Positions 11,773 to 25,879 of a stretch of DNA of 64,000 nt are shown here, piece by piece. Below the pieces are notes generated by a model that was not told the DNA's origin, made no database searches, and saw only the letters and a list, made by a program, of their open reading frames with translations. The translations under genes and the position numbers were made by a program. Source of the DNA: Polyodon spathula (taxonomy: Eukaryota > Chordata > Actinopteri > Acipenseriformes > Polyodontidae); NCBI RefSeq assembly GCF_017654505.1, contig NC_054553.1, positions 3,205,001 to 3,269,000 on the forward strand, in the 5' to 3' direction. Every line of letters begins with the position of its first letter. Position 1 is the first letter of the stretch.

Positions 11773-14700
11773 AGGCACAGACAAAATGCAGTGGATTGAA
11801 GTCCAAATTATATCAGCTTTACTTGTGGTGGTATTTAGAACAGCCGCTGTTTAGATCATTAAAATGCACCCCATAGGGTTGATACATCTCCAGTGAAGGC
11901 ATGTGTGCCCTGCTGCTACTGGTTGTCCATAGCTTCAGTGCAGGGTGGTGCTATACTGAAGAGCAATAGTAGTCAAGGACCAGCTACCATGTTGACATTT
12001 AAGTATCTCATCATCAAGTTTCATCATCCCCCCCTTCACCCTCCTCATCAACCATCATCATCACAGGCTTGACCCCAGTCCTCCAGCAATTACATCATCA
12101 CTACAACATTCACCAACCCACACAAACTGAGGTATGTGAAAATGTCCATTACAGATAGCTACCCTTGTATTGTACAGCACACTGCTTTGCACTGCAGTCG
12201 TGAGGCAGCTATTACCTCAGGGATGACTTTTTCTTTCTCAGGTCATCATATTCCTGTCTGTCACTGCAGATCAGATCCCCTGTCGAGCTTTCCCCTGCTT
12301 CTGAGCAAACACTAGGGCCCTTGAACCTGGATTTTTATTCCACAGCGCACGCTACTCTTATTAGTACCACATCATGTTCCCATCAATACACCCACCTCGC
12401 CACCGCCTGAGGAGATAAGATGCTGAGTAGTTTTCCTAGCACATAGGGTGCAATCGCTAACATCTCTTAACCCGGTCTGCAGCAAACAAGTAAAGGATCC
12501 TAAACAAGATGCTGAAGAACATTCAGTTGGGGGGGTCTTATTTTTGATAGGGTAGGGGGGATTATTTCATGATGCACAGCACCTCTTTAAATTCCCTTGC
12601 TTTCTTACCTCGCTCTTTCTGTCTCTTATCTTCCTTTCTTGTTCCATCTTTTTTCTCATTTCTCTCATTTGAGGGCTTGCTGTATCTGAATTTCAGTACA
12701 GCCTCCAAGCCGCACACCCTCAGCCTGCTCTTCATACACTAAAGGACAAAGGTTTTACTGACCAGGCGATGGGGATTTCATTGCCCATTTTCCCCTCAAG
12801 CAGACCCTTATTAAATATCCTGTTATCCCTGAATAGATGATCCTCTCTATAATAATGCGCAAAACATTCACAGGCAGACTGTTCTCCCAAATATGATTAA
12901 TTTGCTACCAGTGTAAAATGTATTCTCTAAAAAAAAAACAATTTTTCTGAACTGCCAAGTGTAACAGGAAGGTGAAGGCTGGACTTGAGCTGGACCTTGC
13001 TCACTGCAAGCAAGAACCTTAGCCATAAAGAGCCGAGCTTGTCTGTGTTTGTGTTTTTAGAGCTGTATCACCCAACACTGCCCATTACACAATTGCTGGT
13101 ACAATATTTAATGTAGTGTTGTCCTTGGCATATATTAGCTAGGGTAATGAGGGTAAAAAGAAGAGAAAATGTCCTACTTAGTCACACTGCATTGGTGGTA
13201 AGTGGATTTGATGCCACTGCACATGTGTCCCAGGCTGCTCATTAAAATCCCTTGTATACGTTTTAAAGAGGGAACGGTTATCCATTCAGAGATGATATTT
13301 ATGACCAAATTCTTGTTCACACTTTAGTCACCACCTGAGTAACTCCTTTATTGAACACGGTAAGCTTGTGTCATGCCCGGCTCTTTGCTAAGTCGAGGCA
13401 TTTCTCGCTGTAAAATTGTCAATTAGTTTGCACAGTGAGCTTGGTGCACCCTCAGTGTTGGGTTTGCTTCTCACAGCAGTCTCCTATAACATATCACTTG
13501 AAGACTGTCATACAGACACCACAAGACTCTGTAATGCTGGGCAGGCTGGTTAATCTTAATGTAGGCCAGAAGGTAGTATAGCGAGTCCAGACGCGGATTG
13601 CTGGTTCAAGCACAGAGCGCATTTATTTTAGCTGTGAAATGCTTCAAACCATAATAGCTAATAGGAATGAACTATATGCATCCTTTAAAGGTACAGTAAG
13701 CAATTAGTAAAGGATCATTACATAACTACCTCACAGGCAACCCCCTGAGAGATGCCTTTAACCATATAAAAGTTAACTGTGGTACACCATGGTAAAAGCA
13801 TTGTAAAGTGTAGCGAAACATAGTAAATGATGTATATTGAAAACACACTAAAAAGAATGGTAAATATATGCCAGAAGAATGGAAAAAATATGGTACAAAA
13901 CTGTTACTGTTACAATAAGAGTGTTCTTAGTCAAGCTTTGCTATCTATATTCATATTACAATAGACCATTCCTCTTGAGAAAACCCCAGGCAACTCTTTG
14001 AAGCAAGTGCAGTGCCACTATTCCTATATTGTTTGATCCTTGTTAACTTCATTTAAGAGCCCCAGACATGTGATATTTGCACTTCACTCTCCCACACACT
14101 CCATCAGCTCCTGGAGGGCTGCTAGTGTGGCAACTCTGAGAGATGTTTATCCCAGCCTGGTGTCTGCATCTCCAAATGCTAGCAACAGACTTCAATAACC
14201 TTGCTCTTTTTACTAAAAGGTTAAAGGAGGCAGCAGCTGCTTGTATTTTGAGATCTCAAGGCTGCTGTGATTCTGCAATGGGAAAAGTGGAGCCTGAACT
14301 TTAACCCTTTAAGGTACAGTACAAGGGACATATGTGTCCCACAATGAGGTGCACAAAATGTATTTTAAGAAGACATTGTTTGAACAACCGCTCGATTCCT
14401 TGTGTACCTTAGACGGTTAAAAAAAGAGGATTATTAGTAATTATGAAAACAGCCCGGTCTTTAAAGAGTTCAAAATGCAAAGGGGGTTTCCATCAAAACA
14501 TACAGCACCCACGTTATCCCTTCTTATATGATGGTTTTCATGCAAACTCTTTAGAAACTTGAATGTTGCTTATGCAGTTCTGTCCGGGAGAGGGGTGTCT
14601 TCCTTTTATGAAAATATAACATTGGTTCAGTTTCTTACCTCTAGCCTTTGTATATCAGCTACTCTGCAAGCATTGGCATTCATGTTATATTTATATAAAT

Positions 14701-15204
14701 AAACTGGCTCTAATGACACCAAGATCATCCCCTATTGAGATCAAACCACAGCACAGTGGAGCGTTCCTGATTAGCATTCTGCTACTTCACTCGCTGCTGC
14801 TGTTTCTGTGTCATGCAGCAAAGCCATTGTGAGCATGATTGGTGCATACAACAAACAGCTGATAGCAGGGTGGAATGGCTCTTGAATTGCAGAGTAATGC
14901 TAAACATATTTTATCCTATCTTTGTTTTTTTTAAAGGGTTTTAACAAATATTGGCAGTACTTTATAGTAAAGGTTGGTAATTGTGAATGCAATTAGTTAT
15001 GAGCTATCATATTTAAAGGTGCATTTACTGTAAAGTGAACGGCAATTCTTGCCAACTTTCAAAGAAGGGGTGTTAAATGCAGTAAATTTGATTACTCCAT
15101 ATGCATTTAATACAAATTCCTCAGGACATCTGACTTTTGAATTAGTTAAATGTATCTCCTGGAAAAACCTGACAACCCACATTTTCATTTTCTTTAGAGT
15201 AATA
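11773..15204. other. Gene-free interval with one dispersed repeat copy
   Basis: There are no ORFs of note. It contains the first copy of a two-copy repeat at 13538-13602 and a possible 'tatggtaaa'-family stretch at about 13780-13885. Confidence 0.4.
13538..13602 (+). repeat. Dispersed repeat, copy 1
   Basis: Shares 'gggcaggctggtt', 'cttaat', 'aggcc' and 'agtatagcgagtccagac' in the same order with 18918-18982. Class unknown; perhaps a fragment of a SINE or LTR. Confidence 0.7.
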
Positions 15205-15510
15205 CTATACACTTCATGTATCTAATTACTGTGTATGTACATAGTAGTTACTTGGTAAATACATGTGTACTTACACATGATTACAATGTCTTAATGTACT
15301 CTATTTAACCCTAACCCTAACTCTAACCCTAACCATTTTCTGATACAATTGTGTAATTACATATCGTGTGCAAGAAGATGTACCCATCAAGTACATTGTA
15401 ACTATGCATAACTTTGTAATGATGTGTAAGTACACATATACTTACCAAGTAATTACTGTGTAATTACATAGTAATTGGAGACACATAATGAAAAGTGTTA
15501 CCTTCTTTAG
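15205..15510. repeat. Full-length palindromic element with TTAGGG-like centre (copy C)
   Basis: The left arm from about 15205 ('tctaattactgtgta', 'gtgtacttacacatgatt') is the imperfect reverse complement of the right arm ending near 15510 ('aatgatgtgtaagtacac', 'taattactgtgtaatta', 'aaaagtgttacc'). Each arm is roughly 100-110 bp. The centre holds a run of 'ccctaa' units (15308-15337) and 'atatcgtgtgcaa'. There is no ORF, which is consistent with a non-autonomous foldback or MITE-like element. Confidence 0.8.
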
Positions 15511-16914
15511 ATAACCTATACCTGATTCCTAACACTAACCAAATCCGATTGTCTGAAAGCTGAAATGTTTTTCCATTATATAATTTTACAATAATAATTT
15601 TAGTAATATTACAAAAGTGACTTGAATCTGAAATTGAAAATCAAGTTGTTTCCAGGACACACTTCAGTTGTTAAATGATGAAAGAATTGATGATTGGCAC
15701 ATTCTCAATAGGTGCAGCCAGACCTATCTTCTTTTTAATTCTACAAGAAAGTGGAAATGTACTAAAGCAATCAGTGTTCTCTTGTACTGCCGGTAATGTA
15801 CAGGTAATCAGTTGATAGGAACCTCTCTAGGATAAGAAGTAGTTTCACCACAATCACCCTGCTAACAAATCACATACATTAAGTATGTAAGATTAACATT
15901 CACTCATCTGATTGCAGATAAACCCTATAGTCAGAGGATCGACCGGGTCTGAATCTCACAATCTTCGTGCGTGAATGTGGAATATCAAGTCAAAATGAGC
16001 ACCATGTCCAGAGAGCCTGTCATCATGTGTGTTATTCTCTGTGTGGTAAAGAACATCCCTCGTGCCAGGGGGCACAGGCTTAAGAGTCACTACAGCTGAA
16101 TCCTTGGCTCTTAGTGCCAGGTATCGAGAGGGCATCCCCAGAAAAGATTGGGTAACGTCAAGCCTTAGGGACTAGTCTGGAATGATAATGAATACAAAAT
16201 CAATTCACATTTACTGTGCCAGTTTCATTATTTTTGTCCTGGAATGAACGATGCATCTGGAGAATCATCTTTCATTAATTTATGAGGGCGTTCACCTCTC
16301 TTGGAACGTCTTTAAGATGAGCACAAACAGGAGGCATCCGGCGGATGGTCATTTATCCAGCCTATTGCATATCGGTCAAGCAGCAGGTCAGTGAGCACTG
16401 GCAGCGTTATTATGATGAACCGTTATTCTTCAGCAATACACAGCACAGAGGGCCAGGTTCTCAAGCCTTTCTGAAAGAAGACAGCGCTGCTTCTCCTTAC
16501 AAAGCCAGTGGAGATTCTGTATGTTCCTCTGCTGCAGATGTACAGAGAGATCTGTTTCATTAAATCTTAAATTCATCCGGGACACTTATTGCGCTTGGTA
16601 TCAGAGTACCGGTGGTAAATTATTTAAGATCTGCTCAGTATCACATAATGTGGTTGAAATGCTAATTCTCAAGACTGCTATAGTACAGCCCATTCCCCTA
16701 TTTTGTTTTTAATACAGGTATGCTTTTCAAAGAATATCTACAGTACCGATACATACTGAAACGTAGCGCATTAAGATTTTATAATTGGAGAACTTATCCC
16801 AAGAGCTTGGTGAAGCCTCCTAGGTTGTCAAGCTAGTGTGGATCGCTGTGGATCCCATTACCATCATGTGCTCTGTTTGTTTTCCTTAGTTAAAGAACCA
16901 TGACAGCAAAAGAA

Positions 16915-17135
16915 TGGTAACAATTTACATTGCATATCTCCAATTGTTAACATAGTAGTTACTTAGTAAATACATGTGTACTTACACATCATTACAATGT
17001 TATTATGCACAGTTGCAATGGACTTCATGTGTAAACTTTTTTGCATGATATAGGTAAGTACACAATTGTATCAGAAAAGGTTTAGGGTTAGGGTTTGGTT
17101 TTAGGTTTAGGGTTAGCGTTATATCGTGAAAAAAA
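16915..17135. repeat. Partial palindromic element (copy D)
   Basis: Left arm ('agttacttagtaaatacatg', 'acttacacatcattacaatg') and centre ('gtttagggttagggtttgg', 'gttatatcgtg') are present. The right arm is absent and the copy breaks off near 17135, just before a T/G-rich run. Confidence 0.75.
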
Positions 17136-18414
17136 GAGTTAGACAGCTTTAAATATGACAACAGTGTCTGGTTTTTTAGTTTGTTTTTTTTTTTTGGGGG
17201 GGGGGATTATGTTTAGAAGTGCAAACTTTAATAACGCGCATAGAGAGATTTTTGTTCTGCAGCAACCCCAGATCACAGATGGCAGGAGTGATGTTCTGCC
17301 CTGTGGGGCTTCCTGAACATAAACGCAATAGTTTGATATGTTGATGATGCAGAGAATCTGTGAACTCAGCAAACAGCTCAGCTGTCCAGAGAAGTGCAGC
17401 CACTGCAGGCTGCTTCTCCTCACAAAGCCCCATTGAAGTGAGCTACTGCTTCTCTGCACAAAGCCCTGCTGAAGTTAACTACTATAGGAGACACTAGTGC
17501 CCAGTGTACCCTGCAGTGTTGCTGCTAAGGGTGCTGACCTCGTGTTTACAAGGTAACTGCTATGTAAATGCACAGTCAATAGAGATGCTTAATGGGACGT
17601 GTTATCAAGAATTATATGAGATCATTGGGAATATCCTGGTCAACAGGACTGTTTCTTACTTTTCATCCTGCCTGGAGTGTATTCAAGCTCCTCAACAGTT
17701 CACAAAGGCTTTCTTTTCAAAGCACTTCCTTCCCCAGTGAGAAACGAAACCACAGTGGAATTAAGCATCTGCTCGCACCCCAGAGGTCTGTGTTTCACTG
17801 GTCGCTTCTATTGGAATATTTAATGCACCAGCGCACACAGTTCATTTATATAATGTAGGCATAATCTTCAAATGAACAAAACATTATAAGAATGCATTAA
17901 ACTCGGACAAAAGTACTGATCTCAAAAAGAGACAAGATTTCCAAAGGCTTTGTGTGCTATCAAGCGATTCTCCAAAGGAGAAACCGTTTGGAGGGCAGGA
18001 AGATAAATGGTGATTGCAACAAGTTCAATTCAGTGCCCTGTACCGTGTAATTCTGATAATGTACCTTCACTGATGAAATAAACTCAACCTCCTGCCACCC
18101 TTACTGAGACAGACAAGAGGAGCATGGATCACAAAGCAGATAGTGAAATACTGACATCTACAGTCAGCATCTAGGAGCTACAGCGATGCTGAAGAATACT
18201 TATAAATGTAGACAAATCTCACAACCCTAAAGTTTTAAGGACTTCCACAATTTCTCAGATCTTTCTAAAACGAAACGAAATGCTGTACCGTACCTCACAG
18301 AAGCAGGCAGTTCTTCATATATTATAGTAAACTAGATACAGACAACCTGGCACAAGGGTGTCAGCCTTCATCCATGTACTGATTATATATGCAAATATTA
18401 TATATGCAGATATA
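17136..18414. other. Gene-free interval
   Basis: Holds a poly-T/poly-G run at about 17182-17206. The remaining ORFs look like chance. Confidence 0.4.

Positions 18415-18478
<64 letters not shown>
18415..18478. repeat. (ATT)n microsatellite
   Basis: About 21 perfect trinucleotide units. Confidence 0.97.
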
Positions 18479-18480
<2 letters not shown>

Positions 18481-18917
18481 CTCAATCCTAAAATTCTAGG
18501 TGATACTAAACTTTTGGCCATAGCTTAGCTGTGTGCATTGGCATTTTTATATTGTGAAGATGACGTAGCCCCTCTGCGAGGGTCAAGCACAGGCGATCAG
18601 GTAAAAAGACACCAAATCAGGCGGCCGATAAAATAGCAATGCTACCAAACACTTTTATTTAACAAAAAAAAGGAAAAGCAAATGATTTTTAAAGAAATAA
18701 CAACAATATAGAGACATGCTTTTGGCAGCAACTGGGTATTGAGGCTGGGTATTGAAGACTAAGGTTGAAAAAACTGCTTTAGAATTTAGAAAAAGTGAAA
18801 AGAGATTTAGCTTGTCAGGATATAGTGCCTGCTTGTTTTTGTACTATTGCCTGGGAGTTACAGCAAGATAATGTGATTATTTACTTATTGCAGCCTGATG
18901 TTTTACAGAGCCAGTGT

Positions 18918-18985
18918 AACGATGGGCAGGCTGGTTTGCTCTTAATCCAGGCCTGAAGGCAGTATAGCGAGTCCAGACTCAGGCT
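18918..18985 (+). repeat. Dispersed repeat, copy 2
   Basis: Matches the copy at 13538-13602 over 'gggcaggctggtt', 'cttaat', 'aggcctgaaggcagtat' and 'agcgagtccagac', with a few differences. Confidence 0.7.
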
Positions 18986-21900
18986 GTGGGTGCACTGTAC
19001 CTAGCCTGGGTCCACAGTTCCATTCTATAACATGCACGTCACACATGGTCAGGTGCAATTTAACCTGATATTTAACCCACATTACTCCAGATGCAAAGCA
19101 AAGGGTAAAATAAATCAAAAACCTCACATTGGCCACAGTGAAGTGAAGCTAGTCTTGATAAATGTTTTCTCTTTTTCATGCCCCCTCCTGTTAACAATCA
19201 TTTCCATGAGCAAATTAAGTGATTTGTTTCTGAGCAATTAGCATACATCTCTCTAAATTGATTATCCATTCGGCTGATGTCTTGATCAGATATGCGGTTA
19301 GAAAAACTACTTCCATCCTTATCCTTCTCGGCCTAAAAGGAGATTACTCTTGTCACTGTGATTGTCTTGAGCTTCTAAAAAATACGTGTGGCACTCCAGC
19401 AGGTATTCAAGTAGGGGCAGAGCTAATTATGGTAATGAGTACCACGAGTAGAGATTACAGGGAAGCTGTTCAGAAAGCTCCCAATGGAATCTTTAATGGC
19501 AATGGCACTCATCAGTCATCTACTCAGAGCTCAACACCTCACAACAAAAAAAGGAAACAAGCTGGATTTTATTAATTCCAAACTGATGAAGATACATGTG
19601 TTTGTTAACAGGCAATGTGAAAGATCTGTGTGCGTTGCTTTTTAATTCATTGTTGTTTTTGTTACATTTATCTACTTGTCACAGTAAACTCTTTATAACT
19701 TTAAAGGAGATATAACAGTAAAAGTTTGGGACGTTTCTGAAAATGATTTAAGAAACAAACAGTATCAATCTGAGAAGGTGTTAAGTCCACGTTTGCACAG
19801 GTAGGAATTTCTTAATTCGTTTTAGTATTCATAACACTATTGGAATATTTCTAGAAAAAAATGAAAACTGTTTATCAAAATGTATCATTGCTGTACACAA
19901 GCAAACAGCTGGATCAAGCTTTTTGCTGGAGGCCACCTATCAGTTTTGGTACGATTGAGTATCACCAACCTGTATTGCAGTAAATATAATAAAAATCACC
20001 CAAATGTACATTTAAAGACAGTTACATGTTCCATATTTTACAATAAGGCTCTGAGGAATAATCAAAGTCTTGGAAGATAAGCAGTGCTGTAATGTGTTAA
20101 GGACTGGTGTCAGCACAACTTCTGAAATGTTTGTCAGCTCCTGAACTAAATGAGGTTCACTACAGCGTACACTTCATCAGCTCAAAGTGTTGCTGGATTT
20201 TGTCAGATCAGCAGAAAAAAATATGACAGCGCACTGAAATAAAAAGGCCTTGAAAGGTGCGGAAAATTGAAATAAAAGACATATATGAACAATTTCTGCA
20301 CTGTTCCAAAGAAAGATGCAGATAGAGTTCATTTTGTCATGATTTGTTATTGGTAGACAACACTTGCACAGTGCACGTACAGCATATATAAGGGTTACAA
20401 AACACAAGCAAATAACAACACGCTCCCTCTGTGATTGTTATGATACCTCAGTTGCTATCTGACAAATCTTTGCTGTTAAAAATAACATTTCCTAAACCAA
20501 AGAACAGAGCTTAGCGATTCTGTGCAACCGAACCTGCTGATGCAAGGAATGCATTGTTTGTTTGTTTCTTCAAAGCAGAAGCAGGTTCTTTAGTTGATAG
20601 TGCAGCTGAAAACAACGTGTGAAACTGCTTTGTACAAATGTCCAAAAACAGGAAAATAAAAAATTATCTATTTATTGTTTCAGACAACATCAAATGATTT
20701 ATGAAACTCGGTGAACTCTTTGTCCTTGGATAAACAAAAAAAAAACTGCAACAAGGGGAACATATTGAAATCATTCGTTATCATGCCTTATTATAGGAAT
20801 GCAATATAGAGAGGAAGGCTTGTTATACATCTCTCTCAGAGGGGTGCAGTTTTATTGAGTGCAACACAAAAAGACAGAGCAGCAATCACAGATGAGTTAC
20901 TCAAGAGCTGCAGGATTTACAGCCGGATATTTGAACAGCTTGAAACCAAGTAGTGAATGTAGTCGTTAATGGCCATTCGGTCGCTATTCTGTATATCCAC
21001 TTAGACTACAAAGTAGTGCTTCTACTAGATGCTGTATAAGAACCTATTTAACTTGTGAGCTATTTAAATTCTGAGTTATTGCTGTTATCTAGAACAGTTA
21101 TGTGAAAATTAGAATAAATAAATCATTTAGTATTCAGGATTTTGGAAAAATTCACAGAAAAAAAAATCTAAATCCTTTGTTTTGGCTACAAACTGTTGTG
21201 TCCTATTTTGAGGCCAGTCAAGTTATACCCAATGTAATCAGAGAAGTGAAATTGTGCGCCGGCTATGAGGCTCAACACATACAAATTGGAGCTTTATCAT
21301 CACAGCAGGGAGGAAAACACCAAGACATTTATCATTTTTAGGCTTCAGTTATATTGAGGCATCATAAAAGCATCTGAAGGGATATGCTTGTAGAATTAAC
21401 AGTTACATTTAAACCTAACTTTTGCATTTAACAAAATTAGAGTAAGTTATCATAACGATATAGTTAAAGAGAACATTTAAATAACAGGTAGATGCCAGTT
21501 AAATGCTCTGAAAAACTACAAAGTAGCCTGTCCTCAAAGAAAGACAATGGCTCTTAATGGGATAACAAAGGAATTTCTACCTGCCAAATAGAATGTTTAA
21601 AAAATGTTTAACTCTGATGCTACCCTGCACTTTACAGCTAGTCATCCATATCAGTGCTTTCCTCTCCACTGCATCGCTTCTCGTCTGCCAAAGAATTTTG
21701 CTATTTAAAATTATAATTGAATGCATTTAAAAATGCATTTAAAAATGCATTTAAAAAAACAATTATTTCGTTGAAGATCTTCTGAAGTGGTTTCCTTGTA
21801 TTGTGGAATATGCTACACAAGCTACAAAATATGTTACTGTACATATAGGAAGTGAAAGTTACTGCTTCTTCCTGGTGCTGAATCACCTCAAGTAACCTAA

Positions 21901-22977
21901 AATAGTGTTCTGGACCTTTTGTTTATGGCAATAGGGAGCAACATAGTACTGTACGTTCCAGTGCTTTCAATGCATCCACAGATGTGCCTGTGCCAACTTG
22001 ATTGGCCCAACACTTCAGACACAGGGGTTCCCAGAACCATGTCCATGTGGGTAGGCTGTGTGCAATCAAAGAAGGTGGTTTAACCAGGGTTAGATTGGAC
22101 CTGCTGCTGCCTGTCAGGGTCTTTGGGGTGATCTTCACGCTGCAGTCATTTTCAGTTTTTTACAGATCCAGACAGAGAGGAGGACGTTATGACTTCAAAG
22201 TACTATTTTGTCTTTGCTTGGCTTTGCTTTGTAAAAAAAAAAAAAAAAAAAGCAATTTTCTCAAAGGCTGGAAAGGAATTGCTTTGCAAATTGGGGGGAA
22301 AATCTGAGCATCTGAGTACCCGGTGTGACATCTGCTTCACTGAATTCAGCTTTGCTTTAATGATCCAGTAAGTTGTCCTGCAAAACTCAAGGTCATGTGC
22401 ACAGTACAATCAGAATTGTCTGCATCATCTAGTTCATTCAATCTGAACCGCACGGTGCTAGATGAGATTCCCAGGACTTTCTGAATCAGAAAAGCAGACA
22501 CAAGCAATATTCAGAGATTGTAAGCTAACTGACACAGTGCAGAATTTACCTGGCTTATCTGGTGCACTGTCCCAAGATAACCATATCTACAACTCTCAGC
22601 TTGATGTGGCAGCGCAAAGTGGTTTTAGCCAATGTAAAGAACATGCAGATTGCAACAGAATGAAAAGCAATGCTTTCATTTCGAATTGAAATATAAAGGA
22701 ATATGCATACGTAGCAGTAAACCAGTAAATGGAGGCTAATGCATAAAGAAAAGTGCTTCCAAGGTAAGATAAATGGAGCTATTTGAGTGTGTGCCCGTTC
22801 AATGTGTCCTGTAACAATGGATTGAGGCTAGCACTGCTTCAGCTTTTAATAATGAGCATGTGTCTTTTCAAGCAGCTCAGTATGATTATGCAGCACCTAC
22901 TGTAAACTCCTATCTAAGCAAGATAACCCAATCCCATAGTTATGCAGTCAAACCATATTGTAGACCAACTAAACCAA

Positions 22978-22979
<2 letters not shown>
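18986..22979. other. Gene-free interval
   Basis: No supported gene. Minor features are a short 'aaaatgcattt' tandem (about 21720-21757) and a poly-A run at 22232-22250. Confidence 0.4.

Positions 22980-23051
<72 letters not shown>
22980..23051. repeat. (TA)n microsatellite
   Basis: About 36 TA units, followed by a short 'gata' run. Confidence 0.97.
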
Positions 23052-23053
<2 letters not shown>

Positions 23054-23564
23054 ATAGATAGATATAAAGTGGGTTCCTGGTGCAGATTTTTTGCATATTC
23101 CTGTCCATGTGGATTATTCATGTTTCTTCCTTGTATGTGCTTGTCTTGACAGTGGATAATCTTATCAGCTGTTTTCGTCAAGGGGTTGTGTGGGCTCCCC
23201 GTAGCCTAATGCTATCTGCAGACATTTAAAAGCAATAAATAAAAGAGAAGTCATAAACCTGAGGCATGCACTAGGTCACGCTCACTGCAAATGCGTTCAA
23301 CTTGGACAGGAAGTACTACGATTGTTTTTTTGGTTTTTTTTCATCTTAAACTCACAGAGACGGAATGTTTAAAGGGAAAACTTCTCCTGAAAATCTGATG
23401 ACATTTTGTAGTATTTTAAGGGAGGAGAGATTATTCTCCCATTGAAGATCTTCTGTTTCTTTGTAATAACGCTGTTTAAAATGTACACATTTTTCAAAAG
23501 TCATCCTTCACAGGCTTCCTAGTGTAACAGCATACTTGAAAAATGTGAAATCCTGAAACAAAGG

Positions 23565-23875
23565 GTAACATTTTACACTGTGTATCTAATTACTGTGTAT
23601 TTACATTGAAGTTACTTAGTAAATACAGGTGCACTTATACATCATTACAAATAGTTACAATGTAGTTAATGTGTAAATCTTTTTGCATGGTATATGTAAG
23701 TACACAATTGTATCAGAAAAGCATTAGGGTTCGGGTTATATCGTGCAAACAGATGAACTACATTGTAACTGTGCATAATAACAGTGTAATTATGCATTAT
23801 TGCACATGCATCTACTAAGTAAGTACTATGTAAATACACAGTAATTAGACACACGTAATATAAAATATTACTACC
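23565..23875. repeat. Full-length palindromic element (copy E)
   Basis: It begins 'ggtaacattttacactgtg' and carries 'agttacttagtaaataca' on the left. The centre reads 'attagggttcgggttatatc'. The inverted right arm follows: 'tactaagtaagtac', 'tgtaaatacacagtaatt', 'agacacacgtaatataaaa'. Overall size and order match copy C. Confidence 0.78.
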
Positions 23876-25879
23876 AAATAAGGTAAAAAATAAATCTTCA
23901 ACATCAGAAAAGACTAGAGATAAAGCGACTAATGTTAATAAAAACTGACTTAAACCCTTGGTTGGGGGTTAAATTAGAACTGGGGTAAAATCCCTAATAA
24001 TAAGACCTGCAGTGTATTCCTGCAATCTAATAAGCATCCAGCTAGGTTAGAAACATTAGTTCTACACTGCAACAACATTAAGCCTCAAAACACCATAACA
24101 TTAAAAATATAAAACGCCACTAAGCTTTAAAATCTACTAGCGGTCTGATATTGATTAAAGATTCAGTTTCTTTGCTAGCAGAGCCCTGGTACTCTAATCT
24201 TAGTGGAATATGAGGGATTAGTCATAGACAGGCTCTGAGTTCAGATAAGTTGCTCTAGACAGTGTGCACTGGATTGAGGTATTTTTCTAGCACCTGTACT
24301 TATGTAAGCTGTTTTATCTTTTTAAAGCACTACGCCAAGTTTTGGCTTGAGTATTAGTTGAAATGTGAGCACTAAAGAGTTCAAACAGTAGACGACTAAA
24401 GTCCGATTTGCACAGGACTAAAAATCCTCATATAAACTGGTGGATTCAGAATTTTTACCATCATCAGTGAAATTTAGTCCCATGCAAACCGTCCAATTCT
24501 ATTCATCACTGATCATTTTCTCTGAGGTTTTTAGAGGATCTCGTGACCGTCTATAAAATCTCTAGTCCTGTGCCAATCAAACATGTCACTGTTATGTTAG
24601 GATTGATAGAAGCCTTTCCAGGGTATTGGCCTCAAAGTAATACCAGCCTTTACAATAAAGTGGTATAATTTTCAAGGGGGCTATCAATTCAAACAACAGG
24701 GCTAATATCCAAAAAAACAATTAAAAATAATACCTTAAGCTACTTGGCTGTACATTTGAACAATTTAACAATACAGCCGTCTCTGCATATAGGAACACCT
24801 CCTAAGGGAACACCCTTGTGGTGAATCAGATTTTTCCCTTTGTAAATGCTCCACCTACAGGAACTTTGCTTGAAAGAGCACCTTCTTGGTACTGATAGTG
24901 ATTTGTACTGTTTTGGAACCTGATAACTCATCATCATCAAAATTAAATTAAAATGGTTTATTCAGTCTTTTCAAATACGTCATCGCAAGAGTGTCTTGAG
25001 GCACACTGATTGGTTTATTCAATCTTTCAAGAACCATCGTTATATCATTGACACGGTTTGTATTGTGATTTCCACAAGTGCACCTCATCACTACAAAATG
25101 GCATGCAAACAAACAGCTAAGATCGCAGCTGTTAGGGTTAGGGTTAAAAAGTTGGAAATTGTTCAAGCTCTTGAAAAAAAACTTGAATCGGACACAAGTT
25201 GCCGAGCAGTCTGTCATGTGCATTATTTTTCATGGGGGGGGGAGACATGGAGGTGACTTTGCTAATTAAATAAACCAGTACAAACAGGCTCACAAGCTCA
25301 TTAGAGAGATTTACGCATTTCAAGCTGTAAAGGAATAAAGGCGAGTTAATGATGTGAAATTTATGAGCAACTTAATTAGATGAAAAATAGGATTCAACAA
25401 GCATTGTGTACCCACACAAAGCACACTTAGGTTAGTCTTCAATATCAAATCCTGCTCTGGGACATTAGCATGCAAATATGTCCACCTGTATTTCAGCAAG
25501 ATGACATTCACTAAAACATAATAAATACTGGACATATGCACTGATTCTCTTGCAAAGTCGCAGGCACAGCAATTTACAAATAATAGAGTTTAGTTGGTAC
25601 ATTTGGTACATAGTTTTTCTTTGACTCGTTCAGATACTAGTTTTGACGCCAGCTGGTACCCATGCAATCCCGGGTATATTAATAAGGATAGAACTCAATT
25701 CCAGTATGAATTTCCACAAAGCATTTGCTTGGCATTGGCAAATTATAGGCTGTAGTGTAAAGAATTTTGTCCTGGTTTCAGATTCTTCTTCTTAAAATAT
25801 CAGGGAGTTATTTAAATAATCTTTTGTCTTTTTTAATGAAGAAAAATGGAATATTCATGAAAACTTTCTAGAGGAGAGA
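23876..25879. other. Gene-free interval
   Basis: No exon-like ORF. A short 'gttagggttagggtt' stands alone at about 25131-25145, possibly a remnant of the palindromic element's centre. Confidence 0.4.

Noticed and set aside
15308..15337. True interstitial telomere array
   Set aside because: Only a few degenerate CCCTAA units, embedded in the centre of the palindromic element, not a tract of its own.
18315..18521. ORF with a poly-Asn run
   Set aside because: Produced by the (ATT)n microsatellite, with no domains or splice context.
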